Notes: a model not told the origin generated them from the letters alone. Shown: positions 1 through 9,874, counted from the stretch's first letter. The stretch is 40,525 nt of DNA from Proteobacteria bacterium UBA6156 (GCA_002422365.1 DIUO01000017.1:1-40525); one strand, 5' to 3'. Numbers and translations are program-made.

Positions 1-9
1 GTCTCCCCT

Positions 10-75
10 CCCCCTAGTACTAAGAGGGGGGCGCCGGGGGAACACCCGGCCGCCGAGAGTGAGGGGCGAAGCCCC
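10..75. other. Hairpin-rich segment before flhA
   Basis: Three small inverted repeats follow one another: CCCCCT/AGGGGG at 10-15/25-30, GCCGGG/CCCGGC at 33-38/45-50, and GGGGC-GAA-GCCCC at 63-75. They may be the terminator of a gene lying left of the window or part of a palindromic repeat; there is no clear T-run. The rest of 76-202 shows no gene and no convincing promoter or ribosome-binding site for flhA. Confidence 0.3.
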
Positions 76-202
76 ATAACGAAGGCGCGAGAACGCGTAG
101 CGTAATTATGCCCAATTTGGCCGGAATTGATATTCCCAAAACCAGCTATTTCAGGCAAAGTTAAGCCCAGAAACGAGAACAATCATCCCCTCCAGCTTCG
201 CC

Positions 203-2296
203 ATGGAACTCCGCGCCCTCCTCGCCAACGCCCAGCAGAAAGATGTCCTGCTGGCCATGGGCGTCATCGGGCTCATCGTCATGTTCTTTGTGCCGTTGCC
301 GGCGTTTCTCATGGATATTTTCATCGCCGCCAACATCACGCTCGGCCTGCTCATCCTGCTCACCGTCATGTTCGTCAAGCGCGCGCTGGAGTTCACGTCC
401 TTCCCCATGCTGCTGCTGGTCACCACCACCTTCCGCCTGGCACTCAACGTCGCCTCCACAAGGCTGATTCTCGAAGGCGGCCACCAGAACGCCTCCGCCG
501 CCGGTAAAATTATCGAGGCCTTCGGCACCGTCATCATGGGCGGCAATTTCGTCATCGGGCTGGTCATCTTCACCGTGCTCATTCTGGTCAACTTCATCGT
601 CATCACCAAGGGTTCCGGCCGTATTGCCGAGGTCGCCGCCCGCTTCACGCTCGACAGCTTGCCCGGCAAACAAATGGCGATCGACGCCGACCTCAACGCC
701 GGGCTCATCAACGAAGACCAGGCCCGCACCCGCCGGAGCGAGTTGGAACAAGAAACCGGCTTCTTCGGCGCCATGGATGGTGCCAGCAAATTCGTGCGCG
801 GAGACGCCATCGCCGGGCTGATCATCACCGCCATCAACGTCATCATGGGTATCGTGGTCGGCACCATGCAACAGGGCATGAGCGTCGCCGACGCCGCCAA
901 CCGCTACGTGCTGCTCACGGTGGGAGACGGCCTGGTCGCCTACATCCCCGCCCTCACCATCTCCATCGCCGCCGGTATGCTGGTGGCCAAGTCCGGCACC
1001 ACCCAGGGCGCGGGTACGGTGGTGTTTGGCCAAATGGCCAGCAGCCCGCGCGCGCTGTTTGCCGCCAGCGGCTTGGTGTTCATCATCTCGCTGCTGCCGG
1101 ATATGCCGCTTCTGCCCTTCTGGATGCTCTCCCTCGGCATGGGTGCGGCGGGCTGGTACGTGCTGCAAAACCAAAGGAAAGAAGAGCAAGAAGCCAAAGT
1201 CGCCGCCATTGCCGAAAAGGCGGTGGAAAAACAGGCCGCCGCCGCCCCTACCGAGCAACCGCTGGCCAGCCTGCTGCATGTCGATACCCTGCGGCTGGAG
1301 CTCGGCTACGGCCTCCTCAACCTCATCGACGAATCCAAGGGCGGCCGCCTCACCGAGCAAATCAAGGCCACCCGCCGCCAGCTGGCGCGCGACCTCGGCT
1401 TCGTCATCCCCTCGGTGCGCATTCAAGATAACTTGCAGCTCAAACCCGGCGACTACCAAATTTTTATTAAAGAAACCAAGGCCGGCGGCGGCGCGCTGGA
1501 GCCCGGCCTCCTGCTCGCCATGGATCCCTCCGGCGGCAACGCCCCGCGCATCGAAGGCCGCGACACGGTCGAACCCACCTTCGGCCTGCCCGCCAAATGG
1601 ATCGCCGACACCCAGCGCGAAAACGCCCAGTTCAACGGCTATACGGTGGTGGATAACGCCAACGTGGTCGTCACCCACCTCACCGAAATCGTGAAGGACA
1701 ACTTGGCCGACCTCCTCACCCGCAGCGAGCTCGACAAGCTCCTCGACGAACTGCGCGGCACCCATGGCAAACTGATTGACGAACTGGTACCCGAAAAAAT
1801 CGCTAAACCCATCCTGCAAAAGGTGCTGCAAAACCTGCTGCGGGAGAGAGTCAGCATCCGCGATCTCCCCGGAATTCTCGAAGCGCTGGCCGAAGTCTCC
1901 CCCGGCCTGCGCAACCTCACCCTGCTCACCGAGCACGTCCGCAGCCGCATCGCCCGCCAAATCACCGCCCAGCACCTGGGGCCAGATGGTGTCATGCCCA
2001 TCATCGCCCTCTCTCCGGCCTGGGAGAGGGAATTCACCGACGCCATCATCACGCAGGGCGAAGGCGGCGAGCGCCAGCTCGCCATGGCGCCGGAAAAAAT
2101 CCAAACCTTCCTCCGCGCCGCGTCCGACACCTTCACCCGCCAGTTCAACAGCGGCACCTCGCCCATCCTGCTCACCTCGCCCACCGCGCGCCCCTTTGCA
2201 CGGTTGCTGATAGAGCGTAGCCTCCCCTCCGTCGCCGTGCTGTCGCAAACCGAAGTCTCCCCCCGCGCCAAACTCCGCACCGTCGCCACCGTCTAA
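203..2296 (+). CDS. flhA: Flagellar biosynthesis protein FlhA (export gate)
   Basis: FlhA is the large inner-membrane subunit of the flagellar type III export gate; its cytoplasmic domain docks chaperone-substrate complexes. The 697-residue length is normal for the family. Residues 1-310 hold the hydrophobic helices, and the FHIPEP family signature is clear at about 140-164 (AARFTLDSLPGKQMAIDADL). Residues from about 350 to the end form the soluble domain, ending in the usual RPFARLLIERSLPSVAVLS stretch. The start gives the usual short N-terminus; no good Shine-Dalgarno precedes it. Injectisome homologues (SctV) share the fold, but length and signature fit FlhA better. No other flagellar gene is in the window, so it may end an operon that begins to the left. 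Confidence 0.95.
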   Translation: MELRALLANAQQKDVLLAMGVIGLIVMFFVPLPAFLMDIFIAANITLGLLILLTVMFVKRALEFTSFPMLLLVTTTFRLALNVASTRLILEGGHQNASAAGKIIEAFGTVIMGGNFVIGLVIFTVLILVNFIVITKGSGRIAEVAARFTLDSLPGKQMAIDADLNAGLINEDQARTRRSELEQETGFFGAMDGASKFVRGDAIAGLIITAINVIMGIVVGTMQQGMSVADAANRYVLLTVGDGLVAYIPALTISIAAGMLVAKSGTTQGAGTVVFGQMASSPRALFAASGLVFIISLLPDMPLLPFWMLSLGMGAAGWYVLQNQRKEEQEAKVAAIAEKAVEKQAAAAPTEQPLASLLHVDTLRLELGYGLLNLIDESKGGRLTEQIKATRRQLARDLGFVIPSVRIQDNLQLKPGDYQIFIKETKAGGGALEPGLLLAMDPSGGNAPRIEGRDTVEPTFGLPAKWIADTQRENAQFNGYTVVDNANVVVTHLTEIVKDNLADLLTRSELDKLLDELRGTHGKLIDELVPEKIAKPILQKVLQNLLRERVSIRDLPGILEALAEVSPGLRNLTLLTEHVRSRIARQITAQHLGPDGVMPIIALSPAWEREFTDAIITQGEGGERQLAMAPEKIQTFLRAASDTFTRQFNSGTSPILLTSPTARPFARLLIERSLPSVAVLSQTEVSPRAKLRTVATV

Positions 2297-2323
2297 AGCT
2301 GTTTAACGTAATCTCGCACTGTT

Positions 2324-2383
2324 TCCCGGGCTGTGGCGGGGCCAAATTTGGAACAAATTTGGGGCCCCCGCCCAGACCCGGGA
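2324..2383. repeat. Imperfect 60-nt palindrome downstream of flhA
   Basis: Outer arms TCCCGGG (2324-2330) and CCCGGGA (2377-2383), a GC-rich middle (GGCGGGG against CCCCCGCC), and a core CAAATTTG-GAA-CAAATTTG form one long hairpin with small bulges. It lies between the convergent ends of flhA and asnB, so it may act as a two-way terminator. Its architecture resembles the palindromes at 18949-19023 and 20694-20768. The rest of 2297-2525 shows no gene. Confidence 0.6.
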
Positions 2384-2525
2384 TCTCGAAAATACAAGCA
2401 CGAACCCCCAACAACGCGGCTCCATAATCCTCTCAGGCACCAACCCTACCTCTCCCCAGCACGTCCTGGAAATCTAAGAATAGGAAGAATTTGGTAAGAT
2501 ATTTAACCAGCTTTAAAGTGTGCGG

Positions 2526-4295
2526 CTAACCCCGCATCATCCGTTCCAAAACCTCATCACGCCCCACCCCCTGCACATGCAGCAGCTCCCACACCGCCAC
2601 CAGCAGCAGAGAAAAACTCAAATTCGCCGTCTTCGGGTGGCGCAACCCGCCCAGCAAGCTCTCGGCCGCCTGCGGCTTCAGCAAACGCTGCACAGTCTCG
2701 CTCGCCTGCCACATGGCGCGCACGCGCCCGGGGTGCCGCTGCATAAACGCCCCCACCGCCACACTAAAGCCCTGTTTGCGCGCCCACGCCATTTCGCCAT
2801 GGCCCAGGCTCTCCAAATGCTGGCGGAGAATATATTTACCGTAATCGTGCGGCCCGTGCTGGTGCACCTTGGCGGCATCGGGCAGGGCAAAGGCCCAGGG
2901 GGCAAAACGGTCATCCAAAAACGGCACCCGCCCTTCCACCCCGTTCACCATGGTGGTGCGGTCCAGCTTCAGCAGCAGGTCGTGGGGCAGCCAGCCGTTC
3001 ACATCGGCCAACTGGCGGGTTTGCAGCTCGCTCAAGCCAGCGCTGCCCCAGGGCAGGGGGGGCGCCTCCGGCATCACCACCGGCTGCCGGAACAACCACC
3101 GGAACGCCGCCGCATCGCCCGCCCGCCGCTGCTTCCAGCGCCACAGCAAACCGCGCTTTTTGCGGTAGCCGGAGTACCCTCCCAGCATCTCATCGCCACC
3201 CTCGCCGGAAAGCAAAATCTTCACATCCGCCCGCGCGCGCCGCGTCAGCTTCAGCAGCGGCAAGGCGGCATAGTCGGTGGTCAGGTCGTCCATCGCCCAG
3301 GCCATCTCCACCACGCCGGGCCAAAAATCCTCCTCCCCGTAGGGCACCACCACGTGCTCAGCACCCACCTTGGCGCACAGCGCCGCGGCGGCGGTGGCTT
3401 CATCCACGCGGCCTTCGCCAATATGCGCCGTATAAGCCACCAGCGGCGCGCCCAGCTCCTTCATGGCACAAAGTATGGCCGAAGAATCCAGCCCACCGCT
3501 CAACAATAGCCCAAACGGCACATCCGCCACCAAATGCCGGGCTACCGCTTCGGTAAACCGCGCACCAAACTGCGCCACCATATCCCCTTCCGGCGCAACC
3601 GGCGCGGCCATGCGCGGCAGGCGCCGCTGGCGCGCCACCACCGTGCCGTCTTTCACCGTCAGGTGTTCGCCCGGTAACAGCCGGAATATCCCCTTAAACA
3701 GCGTTTCCGCCCCGGTGCTGGAGTGCTTGTTCAGCAGCCCGCCCAGCAACGGCGCATTCACCTCGGGCCGCACCCACCCCGCGTGCAGCAGGGCCTTGGG
3801 TTCGCTGGCAAAAGCAAAACCCACACTGGTTTCGCAATAATACAGCGGCTTAATGCCAAAGCGGTCTACCGCCAGCTCTAGCGTGCCACCTGCGGGTTGG
3901 GCTACCGCCAGCGCAAACATGCCTTGCAGTTCCTCCAGCGCGGCACCGCTGCCCACCTGCGCCACCCGATGAAAAAACGGCTCACTGTCACTCCGTGTCA
4001 CAAGCTGGGCACCGTCCTGCACCGCTTGCTCCTGCAACGCTTTGTAATTGTAAATCTCGCCGTTCATCACCCCGGCCACGGTAGTGTTGGCCGCAAACAG
4101 CGGCTGGCGCCCACCTTCCACATCAATAATGGATAAGCGCCGGTGCACCAGCGCCATCGCCCCTTGCAACCACAGGCCTTCACCATCGGGCCCTCGGTGT
4201 TCTAGGGCATGCGCCAGCGCACGGGCCAGCTTACCGGCCGTGGCTGCATCGGCCTGGTGGCCTTGTTTCAGGTAAAATCCGGCAATTCCGCACAT
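2526..4295 (-). CDS. asnB: Glutamine-hydrolysing asparagine synthetase (AsnB type)
   Basis: The enzyme makes asparagine from aspartate, ATP and glutamine-derived ammonia, or works on a related acceptor in polysaccharide clusters. Cys2 (MCGIAGF) is the class II amidotransferase nucleophile; HRRLSIID (51-58), MNGEIYNY (77-84) and SDSE (102-105) form the glutaminase pocket. The synthetase domain carries the PP-loop SGGLDSS at 266-272 and the later GEGGDE motif. At 589 residues it is close to the usual 590-640. The start is fixed by Cys2. It lies downstream of the helicase on the same strand, but a strong terminator separates them, and a weak promoter (TGGACG, 17 nt, TAAGCT) overlaps that terminator, so it is probably transcribed on its own. 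Confidence 0.9.
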   Translation of the reverse strand: MCGIAGFYLKQGHQADAATAGKLARALAHALEHRGPDGEGLWLQGAMALVHRRLSIIDVEGGRQPLFAANTTVAGVMNGEIYNYKALQEQAVQDGAQLVTRSDSEPFFHRVAQVGSGAALEELQGMFALAVAQPAGGTLELAVDRFGIKPLYYCETSVGFAFASEPKALLHAGWVRPEVNAPLLGGLLNKHSSTGAETLFKGIFRLLPGEHLTVKDGTVVARQRRLPRMAAPVAPEGDMVAQFGARFTEAVARHLVADVPFGLLLSGGLDSSAILCAMKELGAPLVAYTAHIGEGRVDEATAAAALCAKVGAEHVVVPYGEEDFWPGVVEMAWAMDDLTTDYAALPLLKLTRRARADVKILLSGEGGDEMLGGYSGYRKKRGLLWRWKQRRAGDAAAFRWLFRQPVVMPEAPPLPWGSAGLSELQTRQLADVNGWLPHDLLLKLDRTTMVNGVEGRVPFLDDRFAPWAFALPDAAKVHQHGPHDYGKYILRQHLESLGHGEMAWARKQGFSVAVGAFMQRHPGRVRAMWQASETVQRLLKPQAAESLLGGLRHPKTANLSFSLLLVAVWELLHVQGVGRDEVLERMMRG

Positions 4296-4312
4296 GCCGG
4301 GCAGCTTAGGGG

Positions 4313-4344
4313 CAAAACAAAAGGCCGTCCAGAGCAGACGGCCT
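4313..4344 (-). terminator. Rho-independent terminator of the DEAD-box helicase gene
   Basis: On the minus strand AGGCCGTC and GACGGCCT (4322-4344) form an 8-bp stem with a 7-nt loop, followed by TTTTGTTTTG. It sits 18 nt past the helicase stop codon. Confidence 0.85.
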
Positions 4345-4361
4345 CCAGTCAGGCAACAAAC

Positions 4362-5807
<1,446 letters not shown>

Positions 5808-6018
5808 GAGAGTAGTCCTTTTCGTTTTCGGTGCGGCGCTCGTACGGTTCTTAGGGTCCGTATCTGGCTGCGGTTGGTGGGGCGTGGCCCCGGCGCCTGA
5901 ACCTAAAATACAAAAAGGCTCTTGAAGTGCTCCCGAGCATATGGGGCATGCCTGCCTAAATTGCAAGCCTCAAATACAAGCCTCCAATTTAAGCGTTTCT
6001 CGCAAAAACACTTAACAC

Positions 6019-6048
6019 TGGACATTCAAACACGATTCAAGCTACAAG
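6019..6048 (+). promoter_or_regulatory. Candidate leaderless promoter of typA
   Basis: TGGACA (6019-6024), an 18-nt spacer and TACAAG (6043-6048) are followed by exactly 6 nt and the ATG at 6055. The predicted transcription start is the A of the start codon. There is no Shine-Dalgarno sequence. Confidence 0.5.
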
Positions 6049-6054
6049 CCGGGC

Positions 6055-7884
6055 ATGACACAACACCGCCGCACCGATATCCGCAATATCGCCATCATCG
6101 CCCACGTCGACCACGGGAAAACCACCCTCGTCGACGCCCTCCTCAAGCAAACCGGCACCTTTGCCGAGAACGAGAAGGTGGCCGAACGCGCCATGGACAG
6201 TAACGACATCGAGCGCGAGCGCGGCATCACCATTCTGGCCAAAACCACCGCCATCAACTTCAAGGGCACGCGCATTAATGTGGTCGACACCCCCGGACAC
6301 GCCGACTTCGGCGGCGAAGTCGAGCGTATCTTAGGTATGGTCGACGGCTGCGTGCTGCTGGTCGACAGCTCCGAAGGCCCCATGCCGCAAACCAAATTTG
6401 TGCTCGGCAAGGCCCTGCAACTGGGCCTGCGCCCCATTCTGGTGATTAACAAAATCGACCGCTCCGACGCCCGCCCGGACGAAGTGGTGAACGAAACCTT
6501 CGACCTCTTCGACAGCCTCGGCGCCACTTCCGAACAGCTCGACTTCCCCATTCTCTACGCCGTCGGGCGCGACGGCTGGGTCTCCGACGACTACAAAAAA
6601 CCCACTTCCGACTGCTTCGCGCTGCTCGACCTCGTCGTCAAGCACGTGCCCGGCCCGGTGGCCGACAACAAGGCCCCGTTCCAGATGCTTGTCAGCATGG
6701 TGGAACGCAACGAGTTCGTTGGCCGTATCGCCACGGGCCGCGTTTACAGCGGCGTGGTGCGCAAAAACCAGGCCATCAAGGCGCTGGATACCCACGGCAA
6801 CGAAGTCGACCGCGGCAAAGTGGTGCAGGTCTTCAACTTCCAGGGGCTGAAGAAAATTGCCGGAGAAGAAGCCACCGCAGGCGATATCGTCGCCATCGCC
6901 GGGCTGGCCAACGCCTTTGTCTCGCACACTATCTGCGACCCCTCCATCACCAAAGCCCTCCCGGCGGTGGAAATCGACCCCCCCACGATGATGATGACCT
7001 TCGGCGTGAACGACTCCCCCCTCTGCGGCCGGGAAGGTAAACGCCTCACCTCGCGCGAAATTGGCAACCGCCTGTTTGCCGAAGCCGAAACCAACGTCGG
7101 CCTCATCGTCAGCCAGGGCAGCACCGCCGAATCCTTCCGCGTCATGGGCCGTGGCGAACTCCACCTTGGTGTTCTCATCGAAACCATGCGCCGCGAAGGC
7201 TTCGAACTCTCCATCTCCCGCCCGGAAATCATTTTCAAAGAAGAAAATGGCGTAAAATTAGAACCTTATGAAGACATCATCGTCGACGTCGACGAAGAAT
7301 TCTCCGGCGTCGTCATGGAGAAAATGGGCCTCCGCCGTGCCGAAATGGTCAACATGATCTCCGACCACCACGGCAAGCAACGCCTGGTCTTCGTCGGCCC
7401 CAGCCGGGGGATGATCGGCTACCGCAGCGAGTTCCTCACCGACACGCGCGGCACCGGCATCCTCACCCGCCAGTTCAAAGAGTACGGCCCGGTGAAAAGC
7501 AACCCCGCCGGCCGCCGCAACGGCGTGCTGGTCAGCATGGCGCAGGGCACCACAACGCCTTATATCCTCAACGAACTCGAAGCCCGTGGCGTCCTGTTTA
7601 TCCAGGGCGGAGTCGAGGTCTACGACGGCATGATCATCGGCGAAAACAGCCGGACGGACGACCTGGAGGTCAACCCCACCCACGCCAAAAAGCTCACCAA
7701 CGTGCGCGCTGCGGGCAAAGACGACGCCGTGCGCCTCACCCCACCCCGCCAAATCACGCTGGAATATGGCCTGACGTATATCGAGGAAGACGAGCTGGTG
7801 GAAGTCACCCCCCAGAACATCCGCCTGCGCAAAAAGGGGCTGGACGCCAACGCCCGCAAACGCATGCGCCGCAGCGGCGAATAA
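6055..7884 (+). CDS. typA: Translational GTPase TypA/BipA
   Basis: Ribosome-associated GTPase of the EF-G/LepA group, involved in large-subunit assembly and in stress or cold adaptation. The G domain shows AHVDHGKT (16-23), RGITI (56-60), DTPGHADFG (78-86) and NKID (132-135). Domains II, III and V follow, and the C-terminal domain holds the FVGPSRGMIGYR stretch typical of BipA. At 609 residues the length is normal. The start directly precedes the conserved N-terminus and matches a leaderless promoter. It is divergent from the helicase gene; the 247-bp gap (5808-6054) must hold both promoters and contains no gene. Confidence 0.95.
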   Translation: MTQHRRTDIRNIAIIAHVDHGKTTLVDALLKQTGTFAENEKVAERAMDSNDIERERGITILAKTTAINFKGTRINVVDTPGHADFGGEVERILGMVDGCVLLVDSSEGPMPQTKFVLGKALQLGLRPILVINKIDRSDARPDEVVNETFDLFDSLGATSEQLDFPILYAVGRDGWVSDDYKKPTSDCFALLDLVVKHVPGPVADNKAPFQMLVSMVERNEFVGRIATGRVYSGVVRKNQAIKALDTHGNEVDRGKVVQVFNFQGLKKIAGEEATAGDIVAIAGLANAFVSHTICDPSITKALPAVEIDPPTMMMTFGVNDSPLCGREGKRLTSREIGNRLFAEAETNVGLIVSQGSTAESFRVMGRGELHLGVLIETMRREGFELSISRPEIIFKEENGVKLEPYEDIIVDVDEEFSGVVMEKMGLRRAEMVNMISDHHGKQRLVFVGPSRGMIGYRSEFLTDTRGTGILTRQFKEYGPVKSNPAGRRNGVLVSMAQGTTTPYILNELEARGVLFIQGGVEVYDGMIIGENSRTDDLEVNPTHAKKLTNVRAAGKDDAVRLTPPRQITLEYGLTYIEEDELVEVTPQNIRLRKKGLDANARKRMRRSGE

Positions 7885-7901
7885 GCTAACCGCCAAAGCC
7901 A

Positions 7902-7927
7902 AAGCGCCGGGGTTCCCCCCGGCGCTT
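7902..7927. terminator. Hairpin between the convergent ends of typA and the 222-residue gene
   Basis: AAGCGCCGGGG and CCCCGGCGCTT form a perfect 11-bp stem with a TTCC loop, 17 nt after the typA stop. There is no long T-run on either strand, but its position between convergent stops fits a shared terminator. Confidence 0.65.
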
Positions 7928-7946
7928 CGCTGTCTCGTTCGTTCGG

Positions 7947-8615
7947 TCAGGGCCTTCCGCCCAACAACCGCTGGGTGGCAGCATAGAGGCGGTGCCCGAT
8001 GTCGTCCTTCCAGCGGGCAAGGAAGGCCGTAGCCGCCGCCGCAGTGGGGAACTGAATCCGTACCTCGTACACCGGCGTGAGCCCCAGAATCTCCCGGCTC
8101 GGCGCCTTGCCCTCGGCGATCAGCCGCTCGGCCGCCATGCGCGCCACCGGCACCAGATGGCCGTCGACGACATACTCGCGGTAGAACGCACCCGCCGTAG
8201 CCCGGGTTGAGGGCGGTATGGATTGCCCGGTGTAGACGCTCAGCCAGATTGCCCGGCTGTATTCGGTGTCGCCAGAATGGCGATGGAAGTAGGTGATGTC
8301 GTTCATGGCGTGCGACACCATCCTCTCATCAGCCGTCATCTCAGCTTCCGGCACCTTCCGCAGCGCCACCGCCGCCTGCACCACCGGGTGCTCAGCCCAC
8401 TCGGGCTGCTCCAGCAGCGCGGCCACCGCAGCCTTCGTCAGCGGCATCAGCTGGCCGTTGTTGTTGACGTACTGATGAACCGATGAATTGTTCTTCAGCA
8501 CCTGTGCCGTAACTGGCTGGTCGCCCAGGTAGGCGTTGACCAGCGAAGTCAAGGCGTACGGCCCACTCATCTGCAGATCCTGCAGGAGAGCATCAACAGT
8601 AATCTTATGCGGCAT
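7947..8615 (-). CDS. Uncharacterised 222-residue protein with duplicated motif
   Basis: I do not recognise this protein. It has no signal peptide or membrane segment and looks soluble and helical. A motif occurs twice about 100 residues apart: QYVNNNGQLMPLTKAAVAAL (49-68) and EYVVDGHLVPVARMAAERL (147-165), which share YV..(D/N)G.L.P...A...L, suggesting a duplicated domain. The start at 8615 has AAAGGA at proper spacing. It is transcribed alone, converges on typA, and is preceded by a consensus-like promoter and a ~200-nt structured leader, which suggests that its expression is controlled after initiation. The function is unknown. Confidence 0.75.
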   Translation of the reverse strand: MPHKITVDALLQDLQMSGPYALTSLVNAYLGDQPVTAQVLKNNSSVHQYVNNNGQLMPLTKAAVAALLEQPEWAEHPVVQAAVALRKVPEAEMTADERMVSHAMNDITYFHRHSGDTEYSRAIWLSVYTGQSIPPSTRATAGAFYREYVVDGHLVPVARMAAERLIAEGKAPSREILGLTPVYEVRIQFPTAAAATAFLARWKDDIGHRLYAATQRLLGGRP

Positions 8616-8812
8616 TGCAAGGTCCTTTCCAAGACCCTATCCAGCGGCTTCCAGCTAGGGGGTTACCCTGGCGGCCCTTCGGGCTTTAACGGAGACCACT
8701 GAACCCCCTCACGGGGTGGTTGCGGAACGACTGCAGCACGTTGTCATGCCTCCCCGCAGGGCCAAGCACGAGAAACGGAAATCCCAGTTAGGAGGGAAAT
8801 GAACCTGCGGTC
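8616..8812 (-). promoter_or_regulatory. Structured 5' leader with competing helices (riboswitch-like)
   Basis: This is the predicted untranslated leader of the 222-residue gene, written here in plus-strand positions. A long-range stem pairs 8804-8810 with 8754-8760 (7 bp). Arm 8702-8708 can pair with 8658-8664 (7 bp, enclosing a small GCCC/GGGC hairpin at 8674-8684). The same arm can instead pair locally, 8705-8708 with 8713-8716. The two pairings exclude each other, as in a switch. A short GGTC/GACC helix may partly cover the ribosome-binding site. I could not match it to a known riboswitch class; TPP, FMN, glycine, SAM-II and cobalamin cores are not evident. Confidence 0.45.
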
Positions 8813-8818
8813 GATGGA

Positions 8819-8847
8819 TGTATACATAATTTAAAGAGGCATGTCAA
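8819..8847 (-). promoter_or_regulatory. Sigma70 promoter of the 222-residue gene
   Basis: On the minus strand a perfect TTGACA (8847-8842) is followed by a 17-nt spacer and TATACA (8824-8819). Predicted start of transcription is near 8812, leaving a leader of about 197 nt. Confidence 0.75.
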
Positions 8848-8873
8848 TATAATATTAATAATAAATATTATAT
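8847..8873. repeat. AT-rich inverted repeat between divergent promoters
   Basis: ATATAATATT (8847-8856) and AATATTATAT (8864-8873) are perfect 10-bp arms around a 7-nt spacer. It lies just upstream of the minus-strand -35 box in an AT-rich patch of an otherwise GC-rich region, so it may be a regulator site or a UP-like element. The rest of 8874-8951 shows nothing clear. Confidence 0.5.
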
Positions 8874-8951
8874 ATACTTAGCAAAAACATACCAGGCAGC
8901 TGCACATCTCGCATTTCCAACACACCCCTCACCGCATTCACACCCCCCACC

Positions 8952-8980
8952 TTGCACCGCCCCGCCCCCGCGCCTATACT
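8952..8980 (+). promoter_or_regulatory. Leaderless promoter of the secreted-paralogue cluster
   Basis: TTGCAC (8952-8957), a 17-nt spacer and TATACT (8975-8980) are followed by exactly 6 nt and the ATG at 8987. Transcription should start at the A of the ATG; no Shine-Dalgarno is present. Confidence 0.65.
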
Positions 8981-8986
8981 TAAACT

Positions 8987-9235
8987 ATGAAGACTCCATG
9001 GCTTTGCGCCCTCGTCGTGCTCGGCAGCGCAGCCGCATCCCCCCATGCGCAAGAAGGCGCCGTGCGGCAAGTCACCACCAACACCGTCAACTGGAGCAGC
9101 TTCGGCACCCGTATGGACGGCATGGATGCCAGCAACACGCTGGTGATGGAAAAACTCGATAGCCTGAAGGCCTGCGCCGCTCAGAGCATGTTTTATGCCC
9201 CCGCCAACAACCCCCGCGCCGATGGCTGCAAATAA
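8987..9235 (+). CDS. Short secreted protein, first of three paralogues
   Basis: An 82-residue protein with an N-terminal signal peptide (about 1-22, ending AASPHAQ). The remainder contains a short helical stretch and the sequence C...SMFYAPANNP.ADGC, which is the N-terminal module shared with the next two genes (helix, Cys, FY.P, then D.DGC). It lacks the Cys-rich C-terminal module they carry, so it is either a minimal form or a truncated copy. The stop codon directly abuts the start of the next gene, so the three are one operon. No function is recognised; a secreted or cell-surface role is inferred from the signal peptide. Confidence 0.65.
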   Translation: MKTPWLCALVVLGSAAASPHAQEGAVRQVTTNTVNWSSFGTRMDGMDASNTLVMEKLDSLKACAAQSMFYAPANNPRADGCK

Positions 9236-9874
9236 ATGCACCACGAGATCCCACGTATGGAAAAATCCCACCTCATGACCTCACGCCACCGCCTGTTGCT
9301 CGGGGTGTGTCTCGCCCTCTCCGCGTTTATCGCCCCTCTTCAGGCGATCGAAACCAACGCATCCGGCGGTAACCTCTCCACCGACGCCATGTGGACCGCC
9401 CTCACCGCACGTATGGGCAGCCTGTCTTCCCAGAATGCCTCCCTGGAAACCCGCCTCGCCAATGTGCTGCTGTGCGAAAGCCGCCAACGCTTCTACGCAC
9501 CCACGTCCACCGACCCCGGCAAAGACGCCGACAATTGCGTGGGAGGCCTCATTCCGGCCAATCTTGGGCTCCTCACCACCAATCTCAGCCGGTCTGGCAT
9601 CAATTGTAGCGGAGAAGGCTTTACTTGCCCGGGTAGCTGCGCTTGTCATGCCGACGACCTCACTGCCAAACAGGCGTGTAAAAAAATGGGCTATCACTCT
9701 GCCGGTGGCTACCAAGTGGGTGGTTATTCTTCGCCGGGAGATAACTACATAGCGCGCTGGGACGATGCTCGCGGTAACTTTGTGCGTTACCGCGCCAACA
9801 ATGGGATGGTGAACAATCGCCGCCTCGAGTCGCTGACATGCTATGATATTGTTGAAGAGGGGACAACTCCGTAA
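9236..9874 (+). CDS. Secreted Cys-rich protein, second paralogue
   Basis: A 212-residue protein with a signal peptide; the hydrophobic core LLLGVCLALSAFIA follows MTSRHR, so the true start may be the ATG at 9257 or 9275 rather than 9236. Module A (about 50-105) has WTALTARMGSLSSQN, then C....RFYAPTS..P.KDADNCV. Module B (about 120-205) is Cys-rich: INC....FTC...C.C...D.TAK..C, and ends in LTCYDI. The third gene has both modules in the same order. Exported disulfide-bonded domains are likely, and DsbA-type enzymes are encoded at 36-38 kb. I do not recognise the family; a pilin-tip or adhesin-like role is only a guess. Confidence 0.75.
   Translation: MHHEIPRMEKSHLMTSRHRLLLGVCLALSAFIAPLQAIETNASGGNLSTDAMWTALTARMGSLSSQNASLETRLANVLLCESRQRFYAPTSTDPGKDADNCVGGLIPANLGLLTTNLSRSGINCSGEGFTCPGSCACHADDLTAKQACKKMGYHSAGGYQVGGYSSPGDNYIARWDDARGNFVRYRANNGMVNNRRLESLTCYDIVEEGTTP

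Noticed and set aside
161..2248. A 695-codon open frame antisense to flhA
   Set aside because: It mirrors flhA codon by codon; composition (Gly, Glu, Asp, His rich) is what high-GC3 genes give on the opposite strand, and no family likeness is seen.
2520..3509. Open frame of 329 codons opposite asnB
   Set aside because: His/Gln/Arg-rich shadow of a well-supported gene.
5808..5966. N-terminal extension of the helicase
   Set aside because: The frame is open, but the residues show no family likeness and the good ribosome-binding site is at the 5807 start.
8616..8812. tmRNA, RNase P RNA or SRP RNA
   Set aside because: The conserved cores of these RNAs are not visible on either strand, and the position fits an mRNA leader.
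8799..8834. 11-codon frame (MNLRSMDVYII) after AGGAGG on the plus strand
   Set aside because: The Shine-Dalgarno is only 3 nt from the ATG, there is no plus-strand promoter before it, and the region is better explained as leader and promoter of the minus-strand gene.
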